From Pedobacter sp. Leaf176 (GTDB taxonomy: Bacteria > Bacteroidota > Bacteroidia > Sphingobacteriales > Sphingobacteriaceae), in the NCBI RefSeq assembly GCF_001424305.1, contig NZ_LMPD01000007.1, positions 124,001-188,000 of the forward strand: a DNA stretch of 64,000 bases, read 5' to 3'. Within the stretch, counting starts at the first letter, position 1. Each line of letters opens with the position of its first letter. Under the pieces are notes generated by a model, which was given only the letters and a program-made list of their open reading frames with translations, made no database searches and was not told the origin of the DNA. This document shows positions 51,702 to 62,290 of the stretch, piece after piece. Made by a program: the position numbers and the translations under genes.

Positions 51702-52673
51702 TTAATTTCTCAGTACAATGCCGCCCACAAAACCGACACTATATGTGCTTCCGCCAGATACATATGGTGCGGCAGTTAGAATAGTAAAGCGCAGATATCT
51801 TGCAGAAGTTACTGAGGGTAGATTTATGGTCTGTTTTCGCTCCACATTTTTAATATCTACCGGATAGGTGCCTTTGTCCACCCATGTCGTGCCATTAGAG
51901 CTGGTTTCTATCTTTGCAGACGTGGTATTGCCGCCTACCGTAGCATACGCAACAGCTGTAGGAAAGAAATAATCTAAACCCGAAAAGCTCACTTCCCGCC
52001 CAAAATCTGCGGTTACCCATTGTGGTAAAGCTGCTGCAACATTGCTAAGCCAATAGGTTCCTAATGTATTGGCATCTACTGCTCTGCCCGCCACATTGGT
52101 TCCATTTGTAGAAGAAGCGGTAGCCGTGAGCGTGTATCCTGTATGGTCTACATACAATGCTTCCCCTGTGTTAAATACATAATAAATGATCTTGCGGGTT
52201 TTTGGATCCTGTACTTGTCCATCTATAGATGCAATAGCCAATGGAAGCACATAGGTACTGCGTGCTTTCAGCATGGTCTGATAACTCAGGTTTAATATGG
52301 CCGGCTCCGAAATTTTAGTTCCGGCGGGGACCGCTACGGTTGGTTTGTAAAACAGATAACTTGTAGTGGGAAGTAAAAGCGCTGAACTCCCGTATTTATT
52401 TCTGTAATCGGCGATTTTAGTGGTATCTGTTTCGAAGGTTATGTAATGAATATCAGAAGAGGCATTACCTTGTAAAGTTGCTTTCAGTTCCATGCTCACC
52501 AGAGCAATGTTCTTAATATCCAGCGATCTGGCTATCACATCTGTTGCTGCCGGCAAATCGAAATTAACCCGCCCTTCTGCCAGCACTTCCCTGTCTGACT
52601 CGTCTTTTTTACAAGCCATAAGCATCAGCAGGACTGTGCATACCGCCAGAAGATTTAATTTATATTTTTTCAT
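51702..52673 (-). CDS. DUF1735 and F5/8-type C domain surface lipoprotein
   Basis: A 323-residue lipoprotein (LMACK, C21) with a DUF1735/BT_3987-like N-terminal part (about 35-165) and a C-terminal galactose-binding-like F5/8 type C domain (about 175-320; TASSTNGTNVAGRAVDANTL, QWVTADFGREVSFSGLDYFF). Such proteins sit outside the outer membrane next to SusD and bind glycans. It follows susD by 11 bases in the same operon and suggests a carbohydrate ligand for this system. Confidence 0.85.
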   Translation of the reverse strand: MKKYKLNLLAVCTVLLMLMACKKDESDREVLAEGRVNFDLPAATDVIARSLDIKNIALVSMELKATLQGNASSDIHYITFETDTTKIADYRNKYGSSALLLPTTSYLFYKPTVAVPAGTKISEPAILNLSYQTMLKARSTYVLPLAIASIDGQVQDPKTRKIIYYVFNTGEALYVDHTGYTLTATASSTNGTNVAGRAVDANTLGTYWLSNVAAALPQWVTADFGREVSFSGLDYFFPTAVAYATVGGNTTSAKIETSSNGTTWVDKGTYPVDIKNVERKQTINLPSVTSARYLRFTILTAAPYVSGGSTYSVGFVGGIVLRN

Positions 52674-52684
52674 CTCTTAAATTT

Positions 52685-54058
52685 TTATGGATTCTGTATC
52701 ATGTCCGGGTTAAAAGATATGACCTGGATAGGGATTTGTAAGGTATATTTATTGCTGTGTGGTTCCAATGTGGCAACCACTACATTTTGTGCATTTGTTC
52801 TGGTTACCGTTGGCATCCTGTCTTCTGAATCAAATCTCCGCATGTCAAACCAGCGTAAACCGTGGAAAGGTAATTCACGTCTTCTTTCAGCCAGTACTTC
52901 GGTTAAAACAGCGTTCTGGTCGGTTGAGGTAAAATCTCTGGTTGTAATGGGCGTACCTGTATAACGGTTCCGGCGCACTTCATTGAGGTGGCTAAGTGCT
53001 GAAGATAGATTGTTGGCACGTGCTGCGCCTTCAGCGGCAATTAAACGCATTTCCTGTATACTCGTTCCGGAGTTGGTTAGCTGAAAAGCCGGCGTAACTG
53101 CGGCAGCGTAAAATGCTGTAGCTCCTCTTACTGTACTGTTCCAGTTCGTATAATAAACCGTTCTTCTGGCGTCGTTGGCGGCAAAAGTACTTTTAAATTC
53201 AGCAGTAATCGGAAGCCCGAATGCTGCAGAAGATCGCCCGTATATCACATCAGGATGCGATACAACGTTCAGTGTTGTCGGGAAAGTAGCAGGACTGGTA
53301 TAGTCTATCATCACCGCGCGGGTGCCGGCTATCGCAAGTTCGGCATAGCGCTGCGCTTCAGCATATTCTCTCCTGTACAGATAAACCCGAGCCAGCACAC
53401 TATATGCCCCCGCTTTAGATCCACGGAACCTAGCATTAGAATTATCTGTCGGAAGATTTGGTATCGCCTCATTGATATCATCAATGATGTGTTTGTATAT
53501 TTCAGCAGTTGTACTTCTTGCCGGGGTTTTCTGACTTACATCATCTGATGTAATGTAAGGTACCGCGAGATCCGTTGCTGCAGTTGCCGCATTGTAAGGT
53601 TTAGCATATTCGTTTAAGAGGTAAAAATAGGAGTGTGCACGACCTAATAATGCCTCGGCCTTCAAACTCGCTTTCTGCGAAGCAGTGCCACCCTCAGCTG
53701 CATCAATGCCAATTAGTACCGTGTTGAACAGGCTGATACGTTGGTAATGTTCACCCCATAAATAGGTCGGGGAACTTAGATCGGTAGTAAACTGTGGTGC
53801 CCAGGTGTAAATTAGCTCTGCAAGCGTGCTCGGTGGGGTATTTACATTCTGCAAATCAATGTTATCATTCATGTAATTCATGATGTTATCGGAGTTCGTT
53901 TCGGTTGTGAGCACGGCGTTATTCAACCACAGATCAAAATCATTGGTGGTTTTCAGCAACTGCTTTCCTTTTGGTTCAACATCCAGATATTTATCACAAC
54001 TGCTGAAAACTACACAACAGAAAAGCAGTTGGGCAGCTATATATTTAAATTTTTTCAT
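52685..54058 (-). CDS. RagB/SusD-family nutrient uptake lipoprotein
   Basis: A 457-residue surface lipoprotein (lipobox VFSSC) that works with the SusC at 54137. TPR helices occupy about 105-250 (ASLKAEALLGRAHSYFYLLN, AGAYSVLARVYLYRREYAEA), and the C-terminal end has ERRRELPFHGLRWFDMRRF, the family hallmark, then LQIPIQVISFNPDMIQNP. It follows susC by 78 bases. Confidence 0.94.
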   Translation of the reverse strand: MKKFKYIAAQLLFCCVVFSSCDKYLDVEPKGKQLLKTTNDFDLWLNNAVLTTETNSDNIMNYMNDNIDLQNVNTPPSTLAELIYTWAPQFTTDLSSPTYLWGEHYQRISLFNTVLIGIDAAEGGTASQKASLKAEALLGRAHSYFYLLNEYAKPYNAATAATDLAVPYITSDDVSQKTPARSTTAEIYKHIIDDINEAIPNLPTDNSNARFRGSKAGAYSVLARVYLYRREYAEAQRYAELAIAGTRAVMIDYTSPATFPTTLNVVSHPDVIYGRSSAAFGLPITAEFKSTFAANDARRTVYYTNWNSTVRGATAFYAAAVTPAFQLTNSGTSIQEMRLIAAEGAARANNLSSALSHLNEVRRNRYTGTPITTRDFTSTDQNAVLTEVLAERRRELPFHGLRWFDMRRFDSEDRMPTVTRTNAQNVVVATLEPHSNKYTLQIPIQVISFNPDMIQNP

Positions 54059-54136
54059 CTTTTATATTTTGTTGATGTGATCAGATAATTTTAACTTCTA
54101 AGTGATTTGAAAGGATAATGTCTCATCATTTTATTT

Positions 54137-57100
54137 TTAAAAATTAGTGAACAAGCCCAGTGTGTAAGTAGGGGTTACATAAGACTTGGCATAACTTCCC
54201 GTAGCCGGACTAAAATTGTATCGGTTAAATCCAACTGTATACAGATTAGATGCCTGTGCCTTGATTTCAAAATTCTTAAAGCCCGCTTTTTTTATGAAAG
54301 AAACGTTGTTTAAGCGGTAAGAAACCGTTACATCACCTAATGTTAGGTAGTCGCCGTGAACGACGTAGTTCTGGTTGTAGCGATAGGCCCAAGATGGGTT
54401 TGCGCTGGTTAGATCGATTAAGTTTGGTATATCAGTGTTCAATTCATTGCCGGCGACTCTCCAGTAATTGTTCGCTCCTGACAATGGTCTGTTATCTTCA
54501 GGTGTAGGTCGTGGTACCCTGACTTTGAAACCGCCATAATAATTTATCATTGCAAAAAAGTAGAAATTGCCAACATCTACGCGGTTACTTAATCCGGCAT
54601 TAATGGTTGGGACAGAAGTTCCGGAATAGTTTACCAAGCCGGATTCTTGTTTCGACATTAACTGGGCTATCGGATCAAGTGTGAGGCTGTTGCTAACCAC
54701 ATACTGTTTTCCATTATTATCTAAAATAATCGGATGGCCCTCGTTGTTAAGTCCGATTGTATTGTAAGAAAACATGGCACCTACAGGATAACCATTAACA
54801 TAGCCCAGTAAATCGAGCACTGAAGGATTGTATTGGCCCGTCCTGGAAACATCGAGCACTTTGCTGTTGTTTTTCGCAATGACAAAACCAGTATTCCAGT
54901 TAAAGTTTTCGCTTGTTAGCCAATCTGCTTTCAGGCTCAGTTCCAAACCATTGTTTCTGATGGTGGCAAAATTAATGAGTGCTGAGCTTGCACCAAGCGT
55001 CGGATCGATGGTTGAATTACCCATCACATCGGTGGTATTTTTTGTATAATAGTCAATGCTGCCACTGATGTTTTTGAAAATGTTAAAATCCAGTCCCATG
55101 TTCAGGTTCTCAGTTTGTTCCCAACGCAAACCGCTGTTCGCGTTTGATACCAGAACAAGAGAAGTTAAAGTTGGGGTGTTCGAAGTATTGTTCCGGGCCT
55201 GTGCAATTACCTGTGGAAGCGAAAGTTTGGCGACATTTCCATTAAACCCGAATGCACCACGAAGTTTTAACTGGTGCAGCCAGTTGATATTCTGCAAGAA
55301 ACTTTCTCTATGAATATTCCATGCAGCACCTAAAGACCATAACGGTTTGTATTTATATCTTGGATCAGTGCCAAAAAGGTTTGATTGATCTATGCGGGCA
55401 CTTCCGGATAGGGAATAAGTGTCTTTATAGGAGTAAACAACATTAGTAAAAGCCGACAAATACCGGTCGTCATTGTAGCTTTGATTAAAGAAGCTGGTTA
55501 GTGCACCGAGCGTATTATTTGTAACTAATGTGCCCCTTACTGCAGCTAAACCGTTAAATATAGATGCATAATCTACGGGTTGTTGCAATAAACTCTGGTC
55601 GTTATAACCAAAATACGATGCCAGGTTTCCTTTACTTAGTATACTTCGCTTTTCGCCACCAGCGATGGCATTAATCGAGTGGTTGCCAAATCTCTTGTTG
55701 TAATTTAATTGTGTACGCGCGGTATAACCGGTTGAACTGGTATTTTGCTGACGAAGGAAATCGCCATCAGGAATATTTCGTTTAAAGGTTCCGCCGGCTG
55801 TTACGGTATAATTGTTTACCCATGTATTCACTTCCGATGAACCCTGTCCTGCCAGATGCCTGATCTCAGAACGGGATGTTTCATAAACACCGCCAAATAG
55901 AAGGTTAAAGCCTTTTCCCAGATCGTATGTAAAGTTGGCTATTGTTTTGCTATTTAAGGTGTGCGTTTTATCGCTTATGCGATAAGCATCAATCAATGGA
56001 TAATAGTTCTGGTTTAATAGCCCCTGCGATAAGATTAGATTATTATAAACCGGTGCATAGCTCTGTGAAATAATTGCGTTAGGGTTTCCGTTTACATCTT
56101 CATAGCGTTCATAGGCGGCAAACTGTGATGCTACAGGAATCGGTACGCCGTTAACGCGTCGCTCCTGATATTCGGTCGTGAGCTCCAGGCTAAGTCGTTT
56201 TGCGAGTTTCAATGTTGTTCGCCCGGTAAGCAAAAACCGGTTATTGCCATTCAGGATGGCATTGCTCTGGTTATTTGTATAATTAGCCGTGATGTAATAA
56301 AGCGCAGCCGGCGTTCCTCCTGAAACATTCAGGGTATTGGTTTGTGTTACTGCTGTTCGTTGAAATAGACGGCTGTAATCATCCAGGTTATCATAGTTGG
56401 CAAGTTCTGCAAAAGCACTTTCGGCCTGTGCAGATGAAATAATGCCAGCAGCAAGCTGAGATTGAATATAAAAGGGAATTGAGCGACGTATGTTGCCAAC
56501 GCCCGGATTAAATAAGGTTGCCCAGGTGGCAGGTGTAATGTTAAGCGTTTGTCTTTCGCGGATGTAATTTGCATTGATGGCCGACGCATTTGGATCCCAG
56601 CGATAGCGGCTGTAATTCTCTTCCGGCTTTAGTCCGAGTGTCGTTCTGAAATTGAATTGCGCCGCCCCGGGAGTTGCCTGTTTTCTTTCAATAACAATAA
56701 CACCATTGGATGCTCTAACACCGTAAACGGTAGCAGAAGCGGCATCTTTAAGAATGGTAACCGATTTGATTTCGTTGGGATCGATCATATCCAGCGTTAA
56801 CTCTGTTGGATAACCATCAACCACAATTAACGGGCTTTGGTTAGCCGACATGGTAGAGATTCCGCGAATGTTAAATAAGGGTCTGGAGTTCGATCCATTG
56901 CTACCAGGTGTTGTGCTGGTGAAGGTTACATCATTGTTAATCATTAATCCGGGAAGCCTGTTGACCAGCCCGTCAAGAAAATCGCTGCTCACGCGCGATT
57001 CATATTCTCTGGTGCCGATTTGCGCCACAGCACCTGTACTTTGTTCCGGTTTAATCCGCTGATAGCCAGTGTTTACGGTTACAGCGACCTCTTTGAGTTC

Positions 57101-57727
57101 GCCAACAGACACGCCCATACGGATAGTGCCAACATTTACAGCGGCTTTGATCTCTTTTGTAGTATACCCAATATAACTGATTACGAGAACAGCACCCTCA
57201 TCCACATTATGGAATGTGAAATTACCATCAGCTCCAGCTCTAATCAGTTGCTTTTGCCCTTTAATCACAATATTTGCGCCTGCAAGTGGGTTGCCACTTG
57301 CAGAATCCACCACTTTACCGGAAACCGTGATCGTGGAAAAACGGGCAATAACGGTTTCAATAAGGCTTTTTGGTTTTGCTTTAAGGGTTACCGTATTGTT
57401 GTTGATTTCGTAGGAAATGGGTTGATTTTCGAAAATCTCATCGAGCACTTTCTTGAAATCTGCATCCTTTACTTTTATGTTTACAGCCCTTGCCTTATCA
57501 AGTAGTTCTCCGGGAACTACAAAATTAAATCCACTTTGCTTTCTCAGCGTTCTGATAATCTCTTCTAATGAGGTATTGGATTTATTAAGGCTGATCTTTT
57601 GAGCATAGCCGGCAGCACTCAGCTGCATAATACCGGCTACTAATATAACGGTAGTTAATCGCATCATCAGCCCTATTTTATGGATATACCGATGTACACC
57701 CGGTTTCATTTTTAGTTTGTTTAGCAC
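54137..57727 (-). CDS. SusC/RagA-family TonB-linked transporter with STN signalling domain
   Basis: A 1196-residue outer-membrane receptor: signal peptide (to about 43, AAGYAQ), STN domain (about 50-115; SLEEIIRTLRKQSGFNFVVP), carboxypeptidase-like domain (130-215; VSGKVVDSASGNPLAGANIV), plug (220-345; SVTILKDAASATVYGVRASN) and a beta-barrel to TLGLFTNF. The STN domain signals ligand binding to a FecR anti-sigma factor, which is encoded just upstream. M7 (57709) is an alternative start. It is the first gene of the uptake operon that includes SusD, a DUF1735 protein and two TlpA proteins. Confidence 0.95.
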   Translation of the reverse strand: MLNKLKMKPGVHRYIHKIGLMMRLTTVILVAGIMQLSAAGYAQKISLNKSNTSLEEIIRTLRKQSGFNFVVPGELLDKARAVNIKVKDADFKKVLDEIFENQPISYEINNNTVTLKAKPKSLIETVIARFSTITVSGKVVDSASGNPLAGANIVIKGQKQLIRAGADGNFTFHNVDEGAVLVISYIGYTTKEIKAAVNVGTIRMGVSVGELKEVAVTVNTGYQRIKPEQSTGAVAQIGTREYESRVSSDFLDGLVNRLPGLMINNDVTFTSTTPGSNGSNSRPLFNIRGISTMSANQSPLIVVDGYPTELTLDMIDPNEIKSVTILKDAASATVYGVRASNGVIVIERKQATPGAAQFNFRTTLGLKPEENYSRYRWDPNASAINANYIRERQTLNITPATWATLFNPGVGNIRRSIPFYIQSQLAAGIISSAQAESAFAELANYDNLDDYSRLFQRTAVTQTNTLNVSGGTPAALYYITANYTNNQSNAILNGNNRFLLTGRTTLKLAKRLSLELTTEYQERRVNGVPIPVASQFAAYERYEDVNGNPNAIISQSYAPVYNNLILSQGLLNQNYYPLIDAYRISDKTHTLNSKTIANFTYDLGKGFNLLFGGVYETSRSEIRHLAGQGSSEVNTWVNNYTVTAGGTFKRNIPDGDFLRQQNTSSTGYTARTQLNYNKRFGNHSINAIAGGEKRSILSKGNLASYFGYNDQSLLQQPVDYASIFNGLAAVRGTLVTNNTLGALTSFFNQSYNDDRYLSAFTNVVYSYKDTYSLSGSARIDQSNLFGTDPRYKYKPLWSLGAAWNIHRESFLQNINWLHQLKLRGAFGFNGNVAKLSLPQVIAQARNNTSNTPTLTSLVLVSNANSGLRWEQTENLNMGLDFNIFKNISGSIDYYTKNTTDVMGNSTIDPTLGASSALINFATIRNNGLELSLKADWLTSENFNWNTGFVIAKNNSKVLDVSRTGQYNPSVLDLLGYVNGYPVGAMFSYNTIGLNNEGHPIILDNNGKQYVVSNSLTLDPIAQLMSKQESGLVNYSGTSVPTINAGLSNRVDVGNFYFFAMINYYGGFKVRVPRPTPEDNRPLSGANNYWRVAGNELNTDIPNLIDLTSANPSWAYRYNQNYVVHGDYLTLGDVTVSYRLNNVSFIKKAGFKNFEIKAQASNLYTVGFNRYNFSPATGSYAKSYVTPTYTLGLFTNF

Positions 57728-58034
57728 TTCATTTAGGTTATGACAAAAACTTAGCGGTCCAAATGAAAAACCACAATATTGCTTAATTGAGCCTTATTGC
57801 CTAAGTTTGTTTGTCTGGTTAATGCAGGATGCCGCTGTCGTCAAAACTATTGACATCTGCTGTTTGGTTGATAATTTTTTTCCGAAGGCCGGTACATACC
57901 ATATCCTGAGGCCAATCAGGGTATGGTTATTAACGCCCTCTGTTTTCTGGTTTAGTTTTCCTGTCGTATATTTTTTTTCATGTCTGGGGTTTAAAAGATT
58001 AGTTGATTTATTTGATTAATGATTGGTACCACTG
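57728..58034. other. Gap between susC and fecR; no gene seen
   Basis: About 307 bases that should hold the ECF-sigma-dependent promoter of the susC operon on the minus strand. No repeat or gene could be supported. Confidence 0.4.
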
Positions 58035-59218
58035 CTAGCGGTACACGTATATGGTTCTTTCTTCAATATTAAAATGTACGTTTCCTGTTGCTTCCAATGG
58101 GATCAGTGCTTTCGAGATTTTATCAAACCTCGATACCGAACCCCAGAAAGTACCTTCCGGTATTTCACCCTTGTACACCACATCAACATCATACCAGCGG
58201 GCAATCATCCTCATGATTTCTTTAATGTTAAGCCGCTCGAAAGTAAAGTTGTTGTTTTTCCAGGCGACTGCAAATTCCGTATCTACGGGACTTAGTTGTA
58301 TCCCTTTAGGGGAGCTCGAAGCCTGCATGCCAGGTGATAGGATTTTGACTTGATTCTGGTTAGCGATTTGAATGCTGCCCTCCAGTAAAGTCGTTTTGAA
58401 AACCTGTTCATCCTCATAAGCGTTTACATTGAAATGGGTTCCCAGTACTTCTACCTGTTGTGTTCCACTTTCGACAATAAAGGGGTGGGCTTTGTCTTTG
58501 GCAACTTCAAAATAGGCTTCGCCGGTAAGTTTTACCTTACGTTGGCCATTTACTGTTGCCGAAGCATGGTAAGTTAGACTGGATGCCGCATTAAGCCATA
58601 CTTTAGTTTGATCGGGCAGGGTGATCATATAAGTTTGACCGATAGCCGTGGTAAGTGTATTAAATAGATTATCAGCACCATTTTTTGATTGAATTTGATA
58701 TACAACCTGTCCATCTGCCGTTTTTGAAATCGAAATGCCGGATGCCTTGAAAATTTCTCCACTTTCTGCATCATTTAAATTGATTTTCCTGCCGTTGGCC
58801 AGAGTTAAGGTTGCACCACTTTACCCGGCTGGATATCATGTGCAGTTAAATGACGATAATCATTAACAATTTCATGTTTAGCTGTAAGAAAGTAGCCTCC
58901 GATTATGAGGATCGCTACAGCAGCACCGATGGCAGCCAGTCGTGGCCATAGTTTTATGGATGGTTTCTGAGTGGATAGTGCTGGTTTTTGAAAATACTGA
59001 TTTTTAATCTTTTTCAGTGGAAGCTCCCATGAGGGATCGTATTCTGGTTCAGCATCTGTAGCATCAAGTTCAGCGGCTAAAAGATTGTTCATTTCAGCAT
59101 CATTCTGGTTTTCGCCAATATGCCTGAAAAGATCAGCCGTTTCTGAGGCAGACGCTTCACCTTTAGTATACTTTGCAAATAAGAATTCTATTGACGAGGG
59201 ATCGGTCTGCTTTTTCAT
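58035..59218 (-). pseudogene. FecR-family anti-sigma factor, split by a frameshift
   Basis: Two adjacent pieces together make one FecR. The first (58805-59218) has the cytoplasmic anti-sigma domain and one membrane helix (LAAIGAAVAILIIGGYFLTA) and ends prematurely at PGKVVQP. The second frame continues ATLTLANGRKINLNDAESGE through the FecR domain (GEAYFEVAKDKAHPFIV, VLGTHFNVNAYEDE) and the DUF4974 end (MRMIARWYDVDVVYKGEIPE) to 58035. Adding one A to the AAA run at 58820-58822 joins them (PGKSGATLTL) into 394 residues, the usual length. The sigma factor may thus be unchecked, or the indel is a sequencing error. Confidence 0.85.
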
Positions 59219-59300
59219 ATCAATTTGCCCGGATTTTATCCGTGTTTGATAGATAAGTACAATAACTCGACGGACAGGACTACCTGAAAAAATTAATTAT

Positions 59301-59909
59301 TTATAAAGGCCTGTTAATCAGTAAAATAATTATTAGTATAGAAAGGTTGTTATCCTTTTTAGCTAAGAAAGCGCGGATATGCCTTATCGCATGAACCATT
59401 TGATTTTTAACGGTATGCTTTGATATATTCAACTGTGCTGCGATCTGTTCGTGGCTTAATCCGTCATTTCTGCTTAAATCCCAGATTAAGCGTCGCTGTG
59501 CTGGCAATTGTGCAACAGCCTGGTCAATTGCCTCCCGGCTTTCACGTAAAAGGATAAGTTCCTCTGTTTCATTTCTTGAGGTTTCGGCAAAATCTGTAAT
59601 GCTTTTCAAAATCCGCTGATCATTAGCCACTTTTTTCAGGTACTTTAAAGCCTGCCGGTTGGCTATGCTGAAAAGGTAAGCTGTAGGGTGTTGGACATCT
59701 GCAAAGTTCCGCCTGTTAATCCAGACCTGTACAAAAATTTCCTGAATCAATTCTTCTGCAAGTTCAGGAACTTTTAATAACTTTTCTACATAGGGGAACA
59801 GGCGTTTAACGTAATGCCGATAAATAATTTCAAAAGATTTCTCATTTCCTTCGGCTAGTTCTAAGAAAAGTGCCCTTTCATTGATTAATTTTCGAATTAT
59901 TTTAGCCAT
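59301..59909 (-). CDS. ECF RNA polymerase sigma factor (FecI-like)
   Basis: A 202-residue sigma factor that directs RNA polymerase to the uptake operon. Region 2 includes FEIIYRHYVKRLFPYVEKLL and ELIQEIFVQVWINRRNF; region 4 includes LSRNDGLSHEQIAAQLNISK and HTVKNQMVHAIRHIRAFL. It is first in the order sigma, FecR, SusC, SusD. The last ten residues are hydrophobic (LSILIIILLINR), an unusual end for this family that could reflect a C-terminal extension. Confidence 0.94.
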   Translation of the reverse strand: MAKIIRKLINERALFLELAEGNEKSFEIIYRHYVKRLFPYVEKLLKVPELAEELIQEIFVQVWINRRNFADVQHPTAYLFSIANRQALKYLKKVANDQRILKSITDFAETSRNETEELILLRESREAIDQAVAQLPAQRRLIWDLSRNDGLSHEQIAAQLNISKHTVKNQMVHAIRHIRAFLAKKDNNLSILIIILLINRPL

Positions 59910-60144
59910 TTAAGAGATTGGCGATAAATTTAGCGATGCAAAATTTTATAGCGAGTGTAAAAAGCGTAAAAAATTTGTGTAAGATAGAAATAAATGAGCA
60001 AGGGTGACGGATTTTGTTCTGAATAATGAGTTGCTGCTATAAAGTCCAGAGAAAATCCCTGTCAACAAAAAGAACATTTTTCGATGGGTAACAATCCGAA
60101 ACGCTATTGCTGAAAAAAAATCTCTGAAAGATTTGTTTCTGACA

Positions 60145-60199
60145 GGAGAAACAATTTATAGAGAAACAAAAAAAAGTTTCTCGTAATTTTGTTTCTCGG
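60145..60199 (+). repeat. GAGAAAC/GTTTCTC module, free-standing copy
   Basis: Begins GGAGAAACAATTTATAGAG, continues through an A run to GTTTCTCG, then ATTTTGTTTCTCGG. It matches the nested insert at 45643-45695 closely (differences mainly in A-run length). It lies alone in the 454-base gap 59910-60363, in which I see no gene. Confidence 0.75.
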
Positions 60200-60363
60200 T
60201 GTACTCGAATTAATTTCTGAGTATGAAAAATAATTTAGGTTAAGGGGCTATATAATTCAACGCTCCCCGAATAGTAATTGCTTATTGGTGAATAACTACC
60301 GCTTTACTCAAACTTCGTAGGCCTAACTTCGGTGAAGATTGTAGGGTTCGGATAAAGCTGAAA

Positions 60364-61101
60364 TCAATCCATTTGCTTAGTCAATGCTTCTAAAAACTGC
60401 AACCTATAAAGCTTCCCGATGGGTATTGTATTAATTTCTATATTTATCTCATCCTGTGTATACGAATCAATCCTCTTTAACGATACAAGATAAGATCGAT
60501 GCACTCTGATAAATGATGATGCCGGTAACATGGCCTCAAGAGAACTGATCGCATACTTGGTAATGACCTGGCCTTTCGTTGTGTATATCTTTACATAATC
60601 TTTCAGGCTCTCGATATATAGAATATCGTTCAGCATAACCTTTACCATTTTTCGATCGGCGCGAAAATAAAGAAAAGCAGGGTCAGCGGTTTCTGATATA
60701 TTGACTGCAGCCTGATTTTCAAAGCGGGCATCCTGCCCTGGCAAAGCTTTTATAACTGCTTTGAGGAAACGATCGAAACCTATAGGTTTTACCAGGTAGT
60801 CTACAACAGCCAATTCGAAGGCCTGAACCGCATATTGTTCAAATGCCGTTGTGAGCACAAATTTCGGGGGATTATTAAGTGTACCAATAAGCTCCAGGCC
60901 GGTGATCTGTGGCATCTGGATGTCCAGGAATATCAGATCGACTTGCTGTTGTTTCAGTGCAGTAACCGCCTGCACGGCATTGCCGCATTCCCCAACAAGA
61001 TTGAGTATGGGAATCTGAGCGATGTAACGCCGCAATACCTCTCTTGCAGGCGGCTCATCGTCAACGATGAGACAGTTGTATTTCCTGATCGATTGCATCA
61101 T
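60364..61101 (-). CDS. LytTR response regulator
   Basis: A 245-residue regulator with receiver domain (about 7-122; phosphorylation site IFLDIQMPQITG, YLVKPIGFDRF) and LytTR domain (about 145-240; YIESLKDYVKIYTTKGQVIT, FIRVHRSYLVSLKRI). It overlaps the end of the kinase gene by 41 bases (less if M2 is used), so the two are cotranslated. Targets are unknown; the divergent secreted NTF2-like gene at 62463 is near. Confidence 0.94.
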   Translation of the reverse strand: MMQSIRKYNCLIVDDEPPAREVLRRYIAQIPILNLVGECGNAVQAVTALKQQQVDLIFLDIQMPQITGLELIGTLNNPPKFVLTTAFEQYAVQAFELAVVDYLVKPIGFDRFLKAVIKALPGQDARFENQAAVNISETADPAFLYFRADRKMVKVMLNDILYIESLKDYVKIYTTKGQVITKYAISSLEAMLPASSFIRVHRSYLVSLKRIDSYTQDEINIEINTIPIGKLYRLQFLEALTKQMD

Positions 61102-62290
61102 AAGCAGTGTTTGTCCTGTCTGCCGGCGCCGTTGCCAGCTTAATCCTTAAATTAACGATATACATTTCTTCTAAATTATTTATCACCAGTTCATGTTGTC
61201 CGGGGTACAAAAGTTCCAGACGTTTGCGAACATTAGCGATGCCAATTCCCGGGGACAAATTTTTAAGGGTAGACGGCCGCCCATTAATCAGCTTCATCGA
61301 CAATTCATCATTGTCCACTAAAACAGTTAAACTGATCCAGGGATTTTCCGTAACCTGGCTTGCACCGTGTTTGAATGCATTTTCGATGAATGGCAAGAGC
61401 AGTAAGGGAGCGATTAAATGGTTGGTAACAACCTTCGGCATCTGAACCGATATATCTAAACCCTCGTCATAACGCGTCGATTCCAGCGTAAAATAATCCC
61501 TTATCATTTTAAGCTCTTTTTCGAGTAGCACAAGCGGCTTGCTGCAGTCGTACAGAATATATCGAAGTAATTGCGACAGGCCCATGATCATTCCCGATGC
61601 ATTTTCGGATACTTCCTGTGTGAAAGCGTAAATGTTGTTGAGCGTATTGAATAAAAAATGTGGGTGCAACTGCGCTTTTAACATTTGTAGTTCGGCATTC
61701 GCTTTTTCTTTTTCCAGCATCAGCGCAGTCTGTTGCCATTCATAGAAGCATTTCATGAGTTTTATAGCCGCCGCTACGCCGCCTACCGTGATACCTCCCC
61801 GCAGACCAGCCAGCATAGCTGTTCCAAACTGAATATAAAAAGCAGGATGAGGCTCATTAGCGATAGTCCGCGATAACTTGCCGGCATTACGGTGGCGTAA
61901 ATAATCTATAATGGTCATCGATAGTCCGGCTGATAATACCGCTGTTAAAAATATTATAATTACTGCGCATCCGGCAGCCAGGACATACCTGCCTGGTAAC
62001 ACCAGCCCTGGGATAACCACATACATTAAAGTATAGGCAAGGAAAAGACTGGGTATCATATAGATCATCGTTTCTGGTAGCGTGATGATCAGCCGGTTCA
62101 GAAAAGCCTGGCTCTGGAGAACCGGGGAAGGCGAAAACGAATACAAAAGCAACTGAAATAAGAACCAGAGCAGCCAAAAGGTCAAATGTCTGGAAATGCG
62201 CCATCTGGTGTCATTCGAAAAGATAAATGGTAATTGCTGCATAGAACCCGGTCTCATGCTAAGATACAGATTCCACCTCATGGCAAACAA
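61061..62290 (-). CDS. LytS-like sensor histidine kinase
   Basis: A 409-residue kinase with four to five N-terminal helices (about 35-190), the phosphoacceptor motif LKAQLHPHFLFNTLNNIY, and a HATPase_c domain with LLPFIENAFKHGASQ (N box) and GIGIANVRKRLELLY (G box). M12 and M16 are possible later starts (MRPGS, MQQLP). It is partner to the LytTR gene at 60364. Confidence 0.93.
   Translation of the reverse strand: MFAMRWNLYLSMRPGSMQQLPFIFSNDTRWRISRHLTFWLLWFLFQLLLYSFSPSPVLQSQAFLNRLIITLPETMIYMIPSLFLAYTLMYVVIPGLVLPGRYVLAAGCAVIIIFLTAVLSAGLSMTIIDYLRHRNAGKLSRTIANEPHPAFYIQFGTAMLAGLRGGITVGGVAAAIKLMKCFYEWQQTALMLEKEKANAELQMLKAQLHPHFLFNTLNNIYAFTQEVSENASGMIMGLSQLLRYILYDCSKPLVLLEKELKMIRDYFTLESTRYDEGLDISVQMPKVVTNHLIAPLLLLPFIENAFKHGASQVTENPWISLTVLVDNDELSMKLINGRPSTLKNLSPGIGIANVRKRLELLYPGQHELVINNLEEMYIVNLRIKLATAPADRTNTAYDAIDQEIQLSHR

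Noticed and set aside
57020..57505. 161-codon plus-strand frame
   Set aside because: It lies wholly antisense to the STN and plug region of SusC, with no family features.
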